The notes beneath the pieces are model-generated. The model was not told the origin of the DNA, searched no databases, and was given only the letters and a program-made list of their open reading frames with translations. The translations under genes were made by a program, and so were the position numbers. This document shows, in pieces, positions 11,124-22,171 of a stretch of 64,000 nt of DNA (position 1 is the stretch's first letter; every line of letters starts with the position of its first letter). Origin of the DNA: Rhizomys pruinosus (Eukaryota > Chordata > Mammalia > Rodentia > Spalacidae); NCBI GenBank assembly GCA_009823505.1, contig VZQC01011941.1:620234-684233 (forward strand). Direction: 5' to 3'.

Positions 11124-11301
11124 TCAAAGATGGGAGCATCAGGGTTAGTGAAGGCCAGAGTCATAGGGTGTTCGAGGGCTTCCTGGAGGGGTCGTGCACT
11201 GGAGGTTCCTTCCTGATTACTCATCTCACACTACCTCCCACCCTTGTACCTCAGCCCAGGTTCTTCCATTGGCTCTGCTTTCAGAGGATGCTCAGCTATA
11301 G

Positions 11302-11302
<1 letters not shown>

Positions 11303-11342
<40 letters not shown>
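11303..11342. repeat. (GT)n microsatellite
   Basis: About 19-20 GT units. Confidence 0.95.
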
Positions 11343-11347
<5 letters not shown>

Positions 11348-12126
11348 GCACCCAACTGGGAAGCAGGACCTGGTACATGATATCTGGATTATTGTCATGA
11401 TATGCTCTGCTGTGCATGGCTTAGTGCCCCCAGCTCCCAAGCACGCTGGGCTCCTTGGGCTCTGATGACTGGGCCTTTTGGGGTTAACCTCCTTTCTTCC
11501 ACCCTGCTCTTAGGGAGTCAGAATTCTAGGGCTTTTAGATGCTACTTCAGGTCAGTAGGCTTGCAGCATGGAAGGGAAGAATGGACGGTGCCCAACAACA
11601 CTTCATCCTTAACACCGACCCACAGTTTCCCAGGTTCTTGACATAGGTAGGGCATTGAGACCAAAAGGCCACAGGACAGGTTAGAGGCCTAGCTGTAATT
11701 CAGGGCTAGCACACAGCCCAGGAGTGGGTGTGGCTATATCCTCCTGGGGTCCTACAGGGTGTTTCTAAGGGTACACTTATAGGAAGCTAACAGTGTGATG
11801 CCATTGGCAGAGATGGTTGCTGTACCCCACCACTGCGGCACGAGTTAGCATCACCACCAATGCAGGGCAGGCATGGAACTGTGCACCTGTTACTGGGGCT
11901 GTGGTGCTCTGGGGTCACTGCAGCCCCACCTCCTGCTAATCTAGGACGGTCTGTTTACTTCTGGCTTCAGCTGCCTATCTGTGGAACGGGGATGACAGAC
12001 TGTGGCATAGCCATGGGGATTCTGGTTCCTTGCACTTGTACTTCATCCTTGGGGCTCCATGACTGTTGTCACATACCGGTTCATGCAAAGAAAGGTTTAA
12101 AAACACGCAGGAGAAAGTGAACTCAG

Positions 12127-12171
<45 letters not shown>
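12127..12171. repeat. (AC)n microsatellite
   Basis: About 22 AC units, directly after GAACTCAGAA. Confidence 0.95.
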
Positions 12172-12173
<2 letters not shown>

Positions 12174-13009
12174 CGTGGAAGGAAAGGAGGAGAAAAGGAG
12201 GGCAAGCACAGTAACAGAGGCTTGGTCATGGGCCGAGTGAGGATTAAACAAGACGGGGCTTATGCGGCCCTGGCAGAGCTTGGCAGGTGGCATGCTCCCA
12301 CGTGGAGCTCTTCTCAGCTTGGTATTGGTCTCCCCTGCAGTAACACAGGAGTGTGTGGCTCTCAGCCCTGGGTCACTGCAAAGCTGTGACTCCTTGTACA
12401 GATCACCAAGACAGAAGGGATCTCTGCGTACAAAGCCATGCACACAGGCCCTGCATATCAGGCCTTGCATACATAGCCATGTATATATGACCCTGCCTTG
12501 GGAGGGAGCAGCAGCTGCCTGGCCTTGTTCTCTTCTAAATGTGCCTTTCAGAGGCCCAGGTAACACCTGAACTTCACATGGAAAGCCTCAGCCGAGAAGC
12601 TCCTTCTGGCCCACGCTCCCCAATAACCAGCTGTTCTGTTTATTTATGTGATGTCAAGCCCTGTCAACAGTGTCAGCAGCCCCTGCATGCCACTCTCTGG
12701 TGGCCGCAGCAATGCCCTCAGAGGCCGATCCAGATCACGGTCTTGTTCAGGACCTGTCTTTGTACCAGACTGCTGTGCCTTGCCAGCCTAAGGTTCTTCC
12801 TCCTCTCCACTGACAGCTGGCTCATTATGGGGTGCAGCTCATGGGTGCAAAACAGCAGTAACCCCTTAGCTGGCTCTGTGGCCTTAGCTGAGGCGCCTCC
12901 TCTCCTCTCAGTTGCCTGTCTCAGTCCCAGTGTGGCTGAAGTACAAAGAGAGATTGTGTCGTGATGACACACGAGGTGCACACCTGGCCCAAATCCCTCC
13001 TCAGCCACA

Positions 13010-13080
13010 GAGCCGTGTAGCCCCGGGGATATTACTGAACCTCAGAGCCCTCATCTGTGAAGTGGGGTGGTGACGGCTTG
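13010..13080 (-). mobile_element. MIR SINE fragment
   Basis: 'gatattactgaacctcaga' then 'cctcatctgtgaagtgggg' is the antisense MIR core. Confidence 0.7.
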
Positions 13081-13199
13081 CAGGGTCGCAGCCAAGTGTA
13101 GAAACGATACCTGGGAGAAGCTGGTTACAAGGCAAGGACTGTTTGGCCAGCCGCAGCGGCTGCTGCTTCGCATGCAAGCAAGGGCCTCACTGTGGGGCC

Positions 13200-13300
13200 T
13201 CGATTCTCTTACGAGCTCCTTGAGGGTAGAAACAACCTCATGTCAGCTCTGGACCCTTAGACTGGCACTGCGGCTGGTCCTGGACAGCAATTCCCTTTTC
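13200..13300 (+). mobile_element. L2 LINE fragment
   Basis: 'acgagctccttgagggtag' with 'aacaacctcatgtc' resembles the L2 'aagctccatgagggcaggg' block. Short and diverged. Confidence 0.45.
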
Positions 13301-13449
13301 CCAGAAAGCCTGCCCATCAACCCAACTCCTCAGGACTAGAGCTAAACCCTTGACCACTGAGGCTGTGGCAATGCCCAGACCAGGGTTGGCTCTCCTGGAG
13401 ATGATGGATTCAGCTTATCAATCCAGCTGCCCACAGGTCCCTCCATGAG

Positions 13450-13690
13450 TCACACAATCCATCTATGTGTCTATCTACCCATCCAGAATGAATCCATCCA
13501 TATATCTACCTGCCCACCTGCCCATTCATCCATTCACCACTTTATCCATCCACTCATTCATCTGTCCATTCATCTAGAGGCCAATTTATCCAGTCAGCCA
13601 CCCATTCATTCACCTATCCATCATCTATATCCACCCACTCATCAAAACTCCAGCCATATGTCCATCCACCCACTCACCCAGGATTCTCTT
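13450..13690. repeat. degenerate CATC/CATTCATC low-complexity DNA
   Basis: Many scattered 'atccatc', 'ccattcatc' and 'cacccactca' tetramer-type motifs with no constant register: a decayed tetranucleotide repeat. Confidence 0.8.
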
Positions 13691-13981
13691 ATGCATCCTC
13701 CATAGGTCTACCCTCCCCTGTACCCACCCTGAGTACTTGTGCCTCCCTCCTTCCCTGTTGAGCACTAAGTAGGAGCTTGCACACTTTGAGATGAGTGTGC
13801 CTTTATGAACCAGCTCTAGGGAAGTGGGATGGCTAAGGTTACTGAGTGTCCGAGAAGCTCCTGAGTTCAGGCACGGGGTGTGCAGATGCTCAGCAGGCTG
13901 ACTAGAGCCCGAGGAGGCTATTGGGAACAATGAGTTCTCCGTATGGTACTGAGATAACCAGGCTCTGAGCAGGGTACCTTG

Positions 13982-14230
13982 TTTTTTTTTTAAATGTTTT
14001 ATTTTCTTTATTTATGTGTATGAATGTACTGTCTGCATGTAGGTTTGTGCACCCGTGTCGTGCAGTGCCGCGGAGGTCAGAAGAGGGTGTCGGATTCCCC
14101 TGGAATTGGAGTTCTCCTGGAATTGGAGTTACAGACGGTTCTCGGCCGCCATGTGGGTGCTGGGGATCGAACCCGGGTCCTCTGCAAGAGCGGTCGGCAC
14201 TTTTAACCGCTAGGCCATCTCTCCAGCCCC
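13982..14230 (-). mobile_element. B2 SINE, duplication-bearing subfamily, 16-bp TSD
   Basis: Reverse B2 with an intact B box complement and many CpGs, carrying the internal doublet 'ctggaattggagttctcc' / 'tggaattggagtt'. Flanked by TGAGCAGGGTACCTTG at 13966-13981 and 14231-14246 without mismatch. Young. Confidence 0.97.
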
Positions 14231-14589
14231 TGAGCAGGGTACCTTGTAAAGAGGGAGCTTTGGTTCTCTAAACCCCAAGAGGCTGAGGAGGAAGAAGAGC
14301 AGCCAAGTAAGAGGCTGCAAGGAAGGGCTATCTGGGTGCTGGAACCTAGCAGAAGAGAAGGGCTGTGTTGGGGAGGTGAGGTTCCAAGAGTCCAAGTCTG
14401 GGTGGCTCAGGGTGGGATCCACAGCCTGCATTAGCCAAGGCCCACTGACATAGCACATTTGTCATAGGTGCATGCAGACACACTTTCTATTGTGATTAAA
14501 GCAAGATGCCTGAGAATCCACAGTCTGCATAGCTAAGGGCAGCTGTAGAGCAGACAGACCTTAGCCCTGGACAAGCACTCATCAGGATG

Positions 14590-14690
14590 CACATTCTTCA
14601 GAGGAGGCAAACGGATGTGACAACTCATTAGGTCACACAACTCTTAAGTGGTAGGATGGGGACTTGGGTTTGCTGACTTGCAAGTCTGAG
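14590..14690 (+). mobile_element. MIR SINE fragment
   Basis: 'cagaggaggcaaacggatg', 'cattaggtcacacaactct' and 'aagtggtaggatggggact' follow the sense MIR order. Confidence 0.7.
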
Positions 14691-15364
14691 CTGGGTATTT
14701 CTCTGGAACATTGCCCCAGCATGGGCTGAGGGAGTGAGGGAACCCTGACTCCTGCTGATGCAGGGCTGGCTGGGTAGAGGAAGAAAGCCCAGTGGATAGC
14801 AGGCCCAGGAGCTGAGTGCCTGGTACACAAAGGGACTGGGGAGGTGCTGCGTGGAAGTTGCTGCCAGCGAAGCCATGGGCAGGAAAAGTGGGTCAAAGGC
14901 AGGACAGAGAAAGAGAGAGGGGAGGGAGAGAGAGAGCGAGCCCTGTGGGCCCAGGAGTAGGTAATGGTGGAGTAGAGAGATGTCTGGTTTCCAGTCTGTT
15001 ACTATGAGCAGAGGTGCAGAGTCAGCATCTGGAGTCTATTCGAGCTGGGCTCAATCTGTAGGGAGTCTGCTACAACATCCTCTCAGACCCAGCATGAGAT
15101 GATGAGATGGCTCTGTCTTAGGCTAAGCTGAAGACAAATCCCTCATACCTACGGAGCAGTCTCTGTTACACTGGAGGACACACTGGGGAGGCTCCACTGC
15201 CCTGGAGCTCTGGGAGGGAAGGTGGGGCCCCTGAACTCTGTCTGGTTGGGGGCCCCTGAGGCCAGCTGTTTATGCTGCCTCCCTGAGCTTCCTGCCAAGC
15301 ACGTGTGACCCAGAGACTTCATCCCAGAATACCCCTCCCCACCTCCAGGATGCTGAGAACATCA

Positions 15365-15540
15365 GCCGCCACTGTCATTAGTCACTGGTACCAATATGCA
15401 CCTGCTCTGTACCAGGCCTGGGTTTCGTGCATTCTCCCAGGTAGACCTGTAGGCCCCATCTGACACAGAGGGAAATAGAGGCTTGGAGAAATAAAGTGCC
15501 TAGCCTGACCAAGGAGACTAGGAACTAAAGTCTGGGCTGC
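15365..15540 (+). mobile_element. MIR SINE, fairly complete
   Basis: 'cctgctctgtaccaggcct', 'cgtgcattctcccaggtag', 'gacacagagggaaatagag', 'gcttggagaaataaagtgc' and 'ctgaccaagg' give the MIR core and 3' half in order. Confidence 0.75.
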
Positions 15541-15865
15541 TTGGTGCCTGGGGCCATGCTTCCCTTGGTAGCGACTTCTTCCCGACCTCTCAGTTGGTGC
15601 ACAAAGCTGGCCCTGAGTACAGCATCATTCCTAGACATCTCTGGGGGAATGTGGTGATGGGTTCCCTGCCTTCCAACAACGCAGACCAGGGGTGATCCAG
15701 GTGAACTACCACTGGGGCTTGATGCGAGTGAGGGCAGACTACAGAACCACCATGCTGCAAGATGAAGTTGGCCCAGTACCACTGGGTGGTGTGACTTCAG
15801 ACGACTCTCGGTTGCCTTTCTGCAGTTTGGCTTCCTTTTCTGTACGGTGATTTCTTTTCCCAGAA

Positions 15866-16018
15866 CCTTTTTTTCTCCTGCAACTTACTGATGGGGGTCT
15901 CATCTAACTCAGGCTGGCCCTAAATTCTGTATGTCGCTGAAGGTGACCTTCAACTCCCAATTCTCCATCTGCATTTTGCTAGTGCTGGGATCACAGGAGT
16001 GTGACGTCACACCAGGCT
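15866..16018 (-). mobile_element. old B1 SINE carrying a consensus CRE palindrome
   Basis: Diverged reverse B1: 'ctgatgggggtctcatcta', 'aggctggccctaaattctg', 'tagtgctgggatcacagg', 'cacaccaggcttc'. Mutations in the usual 'gtgccaccacacc' segment have produced GTGACGTCAC at 16001-16010, a full CREB/ATF site. This lies about 315 bp intronic of the start-codon exon. Confidence 0.7.
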
Positions 16019-16332
16019 TCATTTCTTTGCTGTTGGTAAGCAGCAGGAGTGGAGGGCCCGGGCATATAGGTCTGCAGGGGCAGTGGCAGAAAGGGGCTCG
16101 CAGTGTTAAGCACTTCACTGCCTGTACATATCACAGCTCAAAGCACAGAGAAGACAAGACACCAGCTCAAAGTCACCAGGCTGGGTGGGAATGAGGCAGT
16201 GTAAGCGTTCAAAGCCAGGCGTGCATGACTGCAGTGCCCACTCTCCCCTCTGTAAGCACCCGTTAACGCCCTACTGAAGCACAGACCTACTTGCCGTCTG
16301 CCCCACCAATGCCACTGGCCAGCCACACCCAC

Positions 16333-16392
16333 CTGCTTGATGCACTGCAGACGGTCATTGGTCTGCTGGATGTGCCTGTCCATAGAATTCAT
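16333..16392 (-). CDS. Zmiz1: Zmiz1 coding exon 1, start codon and residues 1-20
   Basis: Sixty coding bases on the minus strand read MNSMDRHIQQ then TNDRLQCIKQ, the N-terminus of ZMIZ1 as I recall it from mammals. The start is the ATG at 16392-16390. An in-frame TAG at 16416-16414 closes the frame upstream, so no longer AUG-initiated form is possible in this transcript. The context GCCAGAATGA has a purine at -3. A second in-frame ATG follows at codon 4. The donor is CAG|GTGGGTGTGG and ends the exon in phase 0. The protein begins the TPR-like region that recruits Notch1; the SP-RING domain is not in the window. No defects seen. Confidence 0.97.
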
Positions 16393-16442
16393 TCTGGCCG
16401 TTTTCACTGGGTTCTACCCGAGAGCCATGAACGTGGTCCAGC
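16393..16442 (-). other. Zmiz1: Zmiz1 5' UTR part of the start-codon exon
   Basis: Fifty untranslated bases precede the ATG. The acceptor is a strong pyrimidine tract, CCCTCTCTTCTCTCTTCCCAG, written here as its last bases CTCTTCCCAG immediately before GCTGGACCACG at 16442. This shows that at least one further 5' UTR exon lies upstream, at higher coordinates. The segment contains a four-codon upstream ORF, listed separately. Confidence 0.9.
16414..16428 (-). promoter_or_regulatory. Zmiz1: four-codon upstream ORF (MALG-stop)
   Basis: On the minus strand ATG GCT CTC GGG TAG occupies 16428-16414. The main start lies 21 bases further on and in the same frame. The context TTCATGG has a weak -3 base but G at +4. 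Short upstream ORFs of this kind can lower or condition initiation at the main AUG. That role is inference; the reading frame is directly visible. Confidence 0.6.
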
Positions 16443-17516
16443 CTGGGAAGAGAGAAGAGAGGGTGTCACTGGGTAGCGTCAGGCCTGCCAACCTTGTATA
16501 GCCTACCAGCTAGCCCCCACCTCAACACTGGGAGGGGGCCCCCCGAGTGTCCAGCTTGCCTTGTCCCTCACTCAGCCTGCAGCTGACATGGAGGCTCTGG
16601 GGGGCTCTTTGGTGTTCTCTGTGTGTGAGCCTGGGTGGCCGTGCCCACTGGAAGATGAGGAAGTGCACAGGCAGGCACATGCATTAGGGGAAGAGTCTGT
16701 GTATATTGGTTGAGCAGCCCCAGCCCCAGTCTCCTGGTTCAAGGCTTAGGCCACTCTGGGGCTCTTCCTGTGTCACTGCACAAGTGTCCTACAGTAGCTC
16801 TTCTTTCGCAGGACCATCCCCATGTGCTCTCTCCAAGCTACCCTGACTTCACAGTTCTTAAAACTTTACAAACCACCCAGAGTGAGGGAGTCTACTATTT
16901 TCCTTTGCACTTCTGATTAGCACCACAATCAGTTTCCAGGCAAGGACACTGAGACTCAGGCAGAAGAAGGAGCGTAGCTCCTGGCCAGCAGGCAGCCCCT
17001 GCCCACCCCGGTAGAACTGGGCTTAGCAGCAGGCATGCAGATGTCCTGGGCACCGGGCTTTCCCTTCAGGATGGGAAAGCTGGGGGAATGACCAACTGTG
17101 GGGGAGGGAAGGCTTCCTCAGCTCCAGAGAGCTCCAGGAACCTTCCACACACGGGGCGCCCATGACAATCAGACCCGAAGAAGCCTGAAGCTGCTTCCCC
17201 AGGGTTAGCGTTGGGAGGGAAGCATCCCAAGTATGGGTTATCCAGAGAACGCGCTCCTGGAAGTAGAGGGTGGGTCGCCTGGACATTTGTAAGCTTTGCT
17301 ACTGGCTTTGTTTTCAAGCTTTTGGGAAAGAAAGGTAAAAGTGGGGGTAATGGTTGTATCACATCGCCCACTCTCATCCTGACAACCACCACTCGTCCCA
17401 CCGTCCTGCCACCTGCCGAGTGTTTACACTCCCTGACAACCAAATCCCTGTTCATCATTTATTTATCATTTCAATGCTTGTCTGTCCACTGGTCCATTAT
17501 TGAAGGGACTCACAGC

Positions 17517-17606
17517 GCATCCTGTGTAATCTCAGCATTTGGAAGGCTGAAGTAGGAGGATCATCAGTTCAAGGCCGCCCTGGGAGCAACTGTCTTGAGA
17601 GGAAAA
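17517..17606 (+). mobile_element. old B1-like SINE
   Basis: 'gtgtaatctcagcatttgg', 'aaggctgaagtaggaggat' and 'cagttcaaggccgccctgg' are a diverged 7SL-type monomer; the tail is GAGAGGAAAAAAG. Confidence 0.65.
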
Positions 17607-17611
17607 AAGAA

Positions 17612-17756
17612 GCTGGGTGTAGAGGTGCATGCCCTTAGTCCCGGCATTCTGAAGGCAGAGGCCAGCCCAGACTACATAGTGAATTCCAGGCCAGCTGGGG
17701 CTACAGGGAGACCTTGTCTCAAAAAGACCAAATAAATAAATAAATAAGTAAATAAG
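17612..17756 (+). mobile_element. B1 SINE
   Basis: 'gctgggtgtagaggtgcat', 'cttagtcccggcattctga', 'aggccagctggggctacag' and 'ccttgtctcaaaaagacc', followed by an (AAAT)n tail. It abuts the older copy just before it. Confidence 0.9.
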
Positions 17757-17776
17757 ATGGACAGGCAGAAAGAGAC

Positions 17777-17933
17777 TTTTTTTCCCTTGTCTTTTTCGAG
17801 ACAGGATCTCCTTTTAGTTCCAGCTGGCTTGGAGCTCACTATGTAGACCAGGCTGGCCTTGAACTCACAGAGATCCACCTATCTTTGCCTCCCAAGAGCA
17901 GGGATTAAAGGCGTGTGCCACCACACCCAGTCT
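17777..17933 (-). mobile_element. B1 SINE with 10-bp TSD
   Basis: Reverse B1 ('tttttcgagacaggatctc', 'gtagaccaggctggcc', 'gggattaaaggcgtgtgcc'), flanked by AGAAAGAGAC at 17767-17776 and 17934-17943. It lies 20 bp from the opposite-strand B1 ending at 17756, making an inverted pair able to fold in a transcript. Confidence 0.93.
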
Positions 17934-18451
17934 AGAAAGAGACACTTGCTCCAAGCCTGTATTTCCCCGTAGGCCACCTTCTGGGTGACTATTGGTTGAA
18001 CTCTTCCTGCTAACGGTCAAATGTTGGTTCAGGTCCTGTACACTGACAGACACTTTGTAGGTAAGGAAACAAAGGCTCAGTTTACACTTGATCCAATAAA
18101 AACCAGGTCTGGAATCCCGACTTTCCTGTAACAACCTATGGGACAGGATCTGTGGAAGAGTAGGGGTCCTGCTGGAGGGTGGGAACAGCTCCCTTGTTCC
18201 CCTCAGGGGCTCCCCAGCAGAGCTGTCTCCTCTTGACTGCATCTGCACAGAGCCTCAGCCAGTACTCAGGTGACCCCTTTTAGGACCAGGGAGCAACTAC
18301 AGGGGATGCAAGGACAAGGGAGGGGTAGGGCAGAAGCAAGCTAGGAGCACCGTTTCTCTGGCTGTCTTGATTCCTGGCCCTGTGAAGGACTAGTGCACCC
18401 AAGCCATGGCTGAATAATGGTAGTCAGTGTCCCAGTAAAAAGTGTGGTTTC

Positions 18452-18650
18452 TGGGGCTGGAAAGACTGCATAGCAGTTCAGAGATCTTGCTGCTCTTTCA
18501 GAGGACCCAAGTTCAGTTCCCAACACCTACATGATAGCTAACAACCATTTGGTAATGCCAGTACCAGGGGATCTAGCACCCTCTTCTGGCCTCTATGGAC
18601 ACCAGACATCCATGTGGTACAGGCCAGCAAACACAGATAAAAATAAAGGA
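18452..18650 (+). mobile_element. B2/B3-type SINE, diverged
   Basis: 'ggggctggaaagactgcat', 'gctctttcagaggacccaa', 'gttcagttcccaacaccta', 'accctcttctggcctctat' and a short AT-rich end. The A and B boxes are degraded, so it is old. Confidence 0.85.
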
Positions 18651-18820
18651 GTATGGTTTCTGAGGCTGGCCAGCATAAGGACACTGCATCTAAGGAGCCC
18701 AGAAAAACAAGGCCAGGTCAGCTCAGTGACTGGCTGGGGAGCTCGAAAGGAAGCACAAGTTGACTTGCACCCCAGTCCAAAGCTATAACCTAGGAAAAAA
18801 GACTGCCATGGCGCAAGCAA

Positions 18821-18836
18821 CCAGCAGGGGGCGATG
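18821..18836 (+). promoter_or_regulatory. CTCF-type motif
   Basis: CCAGCAGGGGGCGATG matches the CTCF core consensus CCASYAGRKGGC over all twelve core positions. It sits in unique sequence, not in a SINE. Occupancy cannot be judged from sequence. Confidence 0.5.
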
Positions 18837-19267
18837 TTGACGAACCTCAGCTCTCTGTGGACCAGAAACCTGCACTGTGAGGGTTTGGGGTCCTTATGGG
18901 TACCTTTTACTTGTCCCTCACCAGGCCCTATCTCCAAGGAGAATCTTCTCTCAGGCTGGCCATGGCATTTTCGTCCAAGACCAGAGCCCGAGGGGGCCCT
19001 AGAGACCTACGAGGTTGGCCTCCATGGGGTCTCTGGATTCAGAGATTCCCCAGGACAACAGCAAGCAACCATGTCCTCAGTCTTCTGGTCCCAAATGATT
19101 CTGTGTGGGGAGCCTGAGGCCCACAGTGGTTTTTCCTCAGGGTCACATGGCCCAGGTCCACCTAGGTCTAGGCTCCATCCTAGGGAATCAAAATGTGACC
19201 ATCTGGGCTTTCAACATCTTAAGACTCAGAGTGAGTAGGCAGCTGTCAGGAGTCACCACAAACTGGG

Positions 19268-19270
<3 letters not shown>

Positions 19271-19321
<51 letters not shown>
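19271..19321. repeat. (TC)n microsatellite
   Basis: About 25 CT units. They run into the reverse B1 at 19322 and probably derive from its tail. Confidence 0.95.
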
Positions 19322-19324
<3 letters not shown>

Positions 19325-19575
19325 AGACAGGATCTCAATCTATATCAAGATGGTCTCAAACTCATGGGTAATCTTCCTGCCTCAGCCTCACTAGTCCCAG
19401 GATTACAAGTGTGAGCCACCAAATCTCACCATCTTATGTTTCCATCTACAAAAGAGTGTCTGTTTTTTTCAGAGAGAGTCTCCCTATGTAGGGTCTCCCA
19501 GGCTGGCCTTGAACCCATGATGATCCTGCTTCAGCCCTTTGAGGGCAGATAGGCATATGCCACTATACATAGCTC
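19322..19575 (-). mobile_element. two diverged reverse B1 copies
   Basis: First copy about 19322-19433 ('gacaggatctcaatctata', 'ttcctgcctcagcctcac', 'gattacaagtgtgagcc'). Second about 19465-19570 ('gagagagtctccctatgta', 'caggctggccttgaaccca'). Both lack a clear TSD. Confidence 0.7.
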
Positions 19576-19602
19576 AAGTGATTTTTAAAAATATTTTACT
19601 TG

Positions 19603-19708
19603 CTGGACGTGGTGGCCTGTGCCTTTAATCCCAGCCCTTGGGAGTTCAAGGCCAGCCTGGTCTCCTGAGTGAGTTCCAGGCCAGGTGGGGCTACAAGGAG
19701 ACCCCCCA
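19603..19708 (+). mobile_element. B1 SINE, internally shortened
   Basis: 'ggacgtggtggcctgtgcc', 'tttaatcccagcccttggg', 'gttcaaggccagcctggtc' and 'gaccccccaaa'. The 'aggcagaggcaggcgg' segment is missing. Confidence 0.85.
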
Positions 19709-19899
19709 AATTTTATGTATTATTATTTAATTTTATGTGTATGAGTGTATTGCTTGCATGTAGGTAGGTGCACCCATGTTGTGCAGTGCCCTTGGAGGTC
19801 AGAAGAGGACAACAGATCCCCTGGAACTGGAGTTACTGACAGTTGTTAGCAGCCATTTGAGTGCTGGGAATCGAACCTGAGCCATCTCTCCAGCTCCTG
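19709..19899 (-). mobile_element. B2/B3-type SINE, truncated
   Basis: 'atgtgtatgagtgtattgc', 'gcacccatgttgtgcagtg', 'ggaggtcagaagaggacaa', 'cccctggaactggagttac' and 'gagccatctctccagc'. Part of the tRNA-like head between 'gaacctga' and 'gccatctc' is deleted. Confidence 0.85.
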
Positions 19900-20129
19900 A
19901 GGTGACATTTTTAAACTACTGAGGTCCTTGGTAGAAAATGGGGCAATTACTACCAGGAATGGATAGAAATGAAGGGTCTGAACTATACTGCACAAGGGGC
20001 AAGGCCTTGAGAGCTAAGGCTCCAGGGCCTGAGTAGAGTTGGCGCAAGGAAGAGACATGGGGCGCGGGGTGGGGGCACCCTGACTTCTGTGCCTGCTGTG
20101 TCATCAGCAGGTCAGGCCTGAGGCATGGC

Positions 20130-20215
20130 TATTTTTCTCAGTCCTTAAAGACTTGGAGAACTGAAGTGACTCACTCAAGGTCATACAACCAGGACTGTGC
20201 TGTTCTAAGCCCTCT
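20130..20215 (+). mobile_element. MIR SINE fragment
   Basis: 'gacttggagaactgaagtg' then 'actcaaggtcatacaacca' is the sense MIR core. Confidence 0.7.
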
Positions 20216-21092
20216 GCCTTTCTATTAATGCATTCCTCTTCTCACCCTTAAGACTGGTACCCAGAGTCTCCTGGCTATTCTCATCTCAAGCTGTGACTGG
20301 ACCCCCAAAGATGTCCTTATTCCACTCAACCTGACCAAAGCCATTTTTTTCCAAGGCTACCTCAGGGTCCCTGGCTCAACACCCTGCCAGTGGGGAAGCG
20401 GTGAGCGTCTGGCAGCCAGCAGAGGTCGCCCCTCTGCCACGGAAGCGCAGCTCAGCTAGGCTACTTTTGCCTCTGGGTGCCTGGCTTAAGCCTTTCGAAG
20501 TCCTTACAAATCCTCAGTGGCGGCAGCTCTCAGCACCCACCCATGCCCTGGCTTTGTTCCAACAGAGAACAGCACCTCATAGCCTCTGCCATTCCTGCAG
20601 CCCATCTGCCTCTAGGTAGGTGTGGGGCTCTATCAGGGGACCCTGAGTCAGCCTGAGGGTCTGTGAGGAGAGCCTGCCCCAACACTCTCCCACCGTGTAA
20701 ACAGGGCAAGAAGCTGGGCCTCAGTTTCCCTATTTATAAATGAAGGGCTGGGCTAGCCTGGCAGCTTGCCAAACTCCGGTATTTAAGGATTTCTGAGTTG
20801 GAGTGCTGGCTATCTGGAAAATCCTACCTCAGCAAGAAAAGAGCATTGACTTTGACACTCAAAGGTTGTCCCCAAGCTGGGAAGCCTGCAGTCTAGAAAA
20901 CATGGTGAGAGTCCTTTTTCCAGATGGCCCAGGGTCCCACACAGCTCTCTTGAAGCTCTTGTCCTTTCCTTTTTATCTTGCTTGGCCTCGCTTCACTGCA
21001 TTGTACTGGTTTTTAGATGGTGACATGGGGTTTGGCTGAGTCTTCCCAACTTCCAGAGGTTGTTTGCTGAACCAGCCTTCTGTCTGCACTTG

Positions 21093-21098
<6 letters not shown>

Positions 21099-21124
<26 letters not shown>
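21099..21124. repeat. (CT)n-(CA)n microsatellite
   Basis: A short CTCTCTCT run followed by about 12 CA units. Confidence 0.9.
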
Positions 21125-22171
21125 CACCATCCCAGGTAAAGCTCAGGTCAAGCTTGCCCTTGGCTGGGCCTGGCAGAGTAGACAGGCAAAGTGAGAGTTA
21201 GCTGCCACTGTGTACTTCAAAGCAGCTCTGAGAATGGGCTGCTGAGAATTGAAGGGAGTAAGAGACCAAGCTCTTCTTAGCACACCTGTGGCAGGATGGA
21301 GAGGACCCAAGAACTCAAATGGGCTGGTACCCTTTGGTTGACTTATAAAGGGCCCTGGATGGGCTCTTCTCTGGACACAGGGACAGAGTATTCTTTCCGT
21401 GCACTGAAGGTGGCAGGCCCACTCATATCCATCTTATACATGCTGTGCTTTCTTTCTCATTTTTCAGGCCTGAGTAATTAATCTGCATCAACGTGTCATC
21501 CCTGTGCATCCAGGTAGAGATGTCTGTATGCTGTGTGTGTGTGCCTCTGTGCCCCTATGCACACTCCAGAGCGGATACTTGCACACATGGACTGCTGGCC
21601 TGGATGTACTAGAGCACACACCTCTCCTGACAGCTTGCACAGGCAAGTGGCGGCTCCCTGGGGAGCAGTGTGAACAACGGTGTGCAGAAATGATTCAATC
21701 ACCACACACATATGCAGCTTGGGGCTCCTGGGGTGCGGAAGGGGGAGGGGGATCAGGGCCAGTGGCTGGGGTGGGAGGCTCTACCTATAGCCTGAGCAGA
21801 GGTGCTGCTCTCCAAGGCAGAGCCAGGGCCAGCCAGCTGGGGACTGCCTTGCTCATCTGGTGGTAGAGCCTAGGCTCTAAGGCACCATCCCAGCCAGTCC
21901 CTTCAGCAGCTTCAGATGGAGAAAGACAGACCTCACAGAGCCCAGGCATGTGGCAAAACCATTAGCATCCTTCCCTGCTGGTCCCCGACTCCTGCCACTC
22001 TCAGTCCCCGACCTTGGGCTGCTTGCTACCTCCTCACCTGGGCTCTGTGGACAGCTCTACATCTGTGACCTGGCCTACCCAGAGGTTAGAACCTGGTCCT
22101 CCCAGTCACCAAGATCCAGTACCTTGTCACCCCAAGTGGCAGCACTTGCTCTGCTCCGTTGTTCCATTCTT

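Noticed and set aside
16393..16407. N-terminal extension of Zmiz1 starting at GTG (VKTAR before MNSM)
   Set aside because: GTG is not a normal mammalian start, the frame is closed by TAG at 16416-16414, and the known protein starts at MNSM.
20410..20430. CTCF-like CCAGCAGAGGTCGCC
   Set aside because: Breaks the core GGC; weaker than the three motifs kept.
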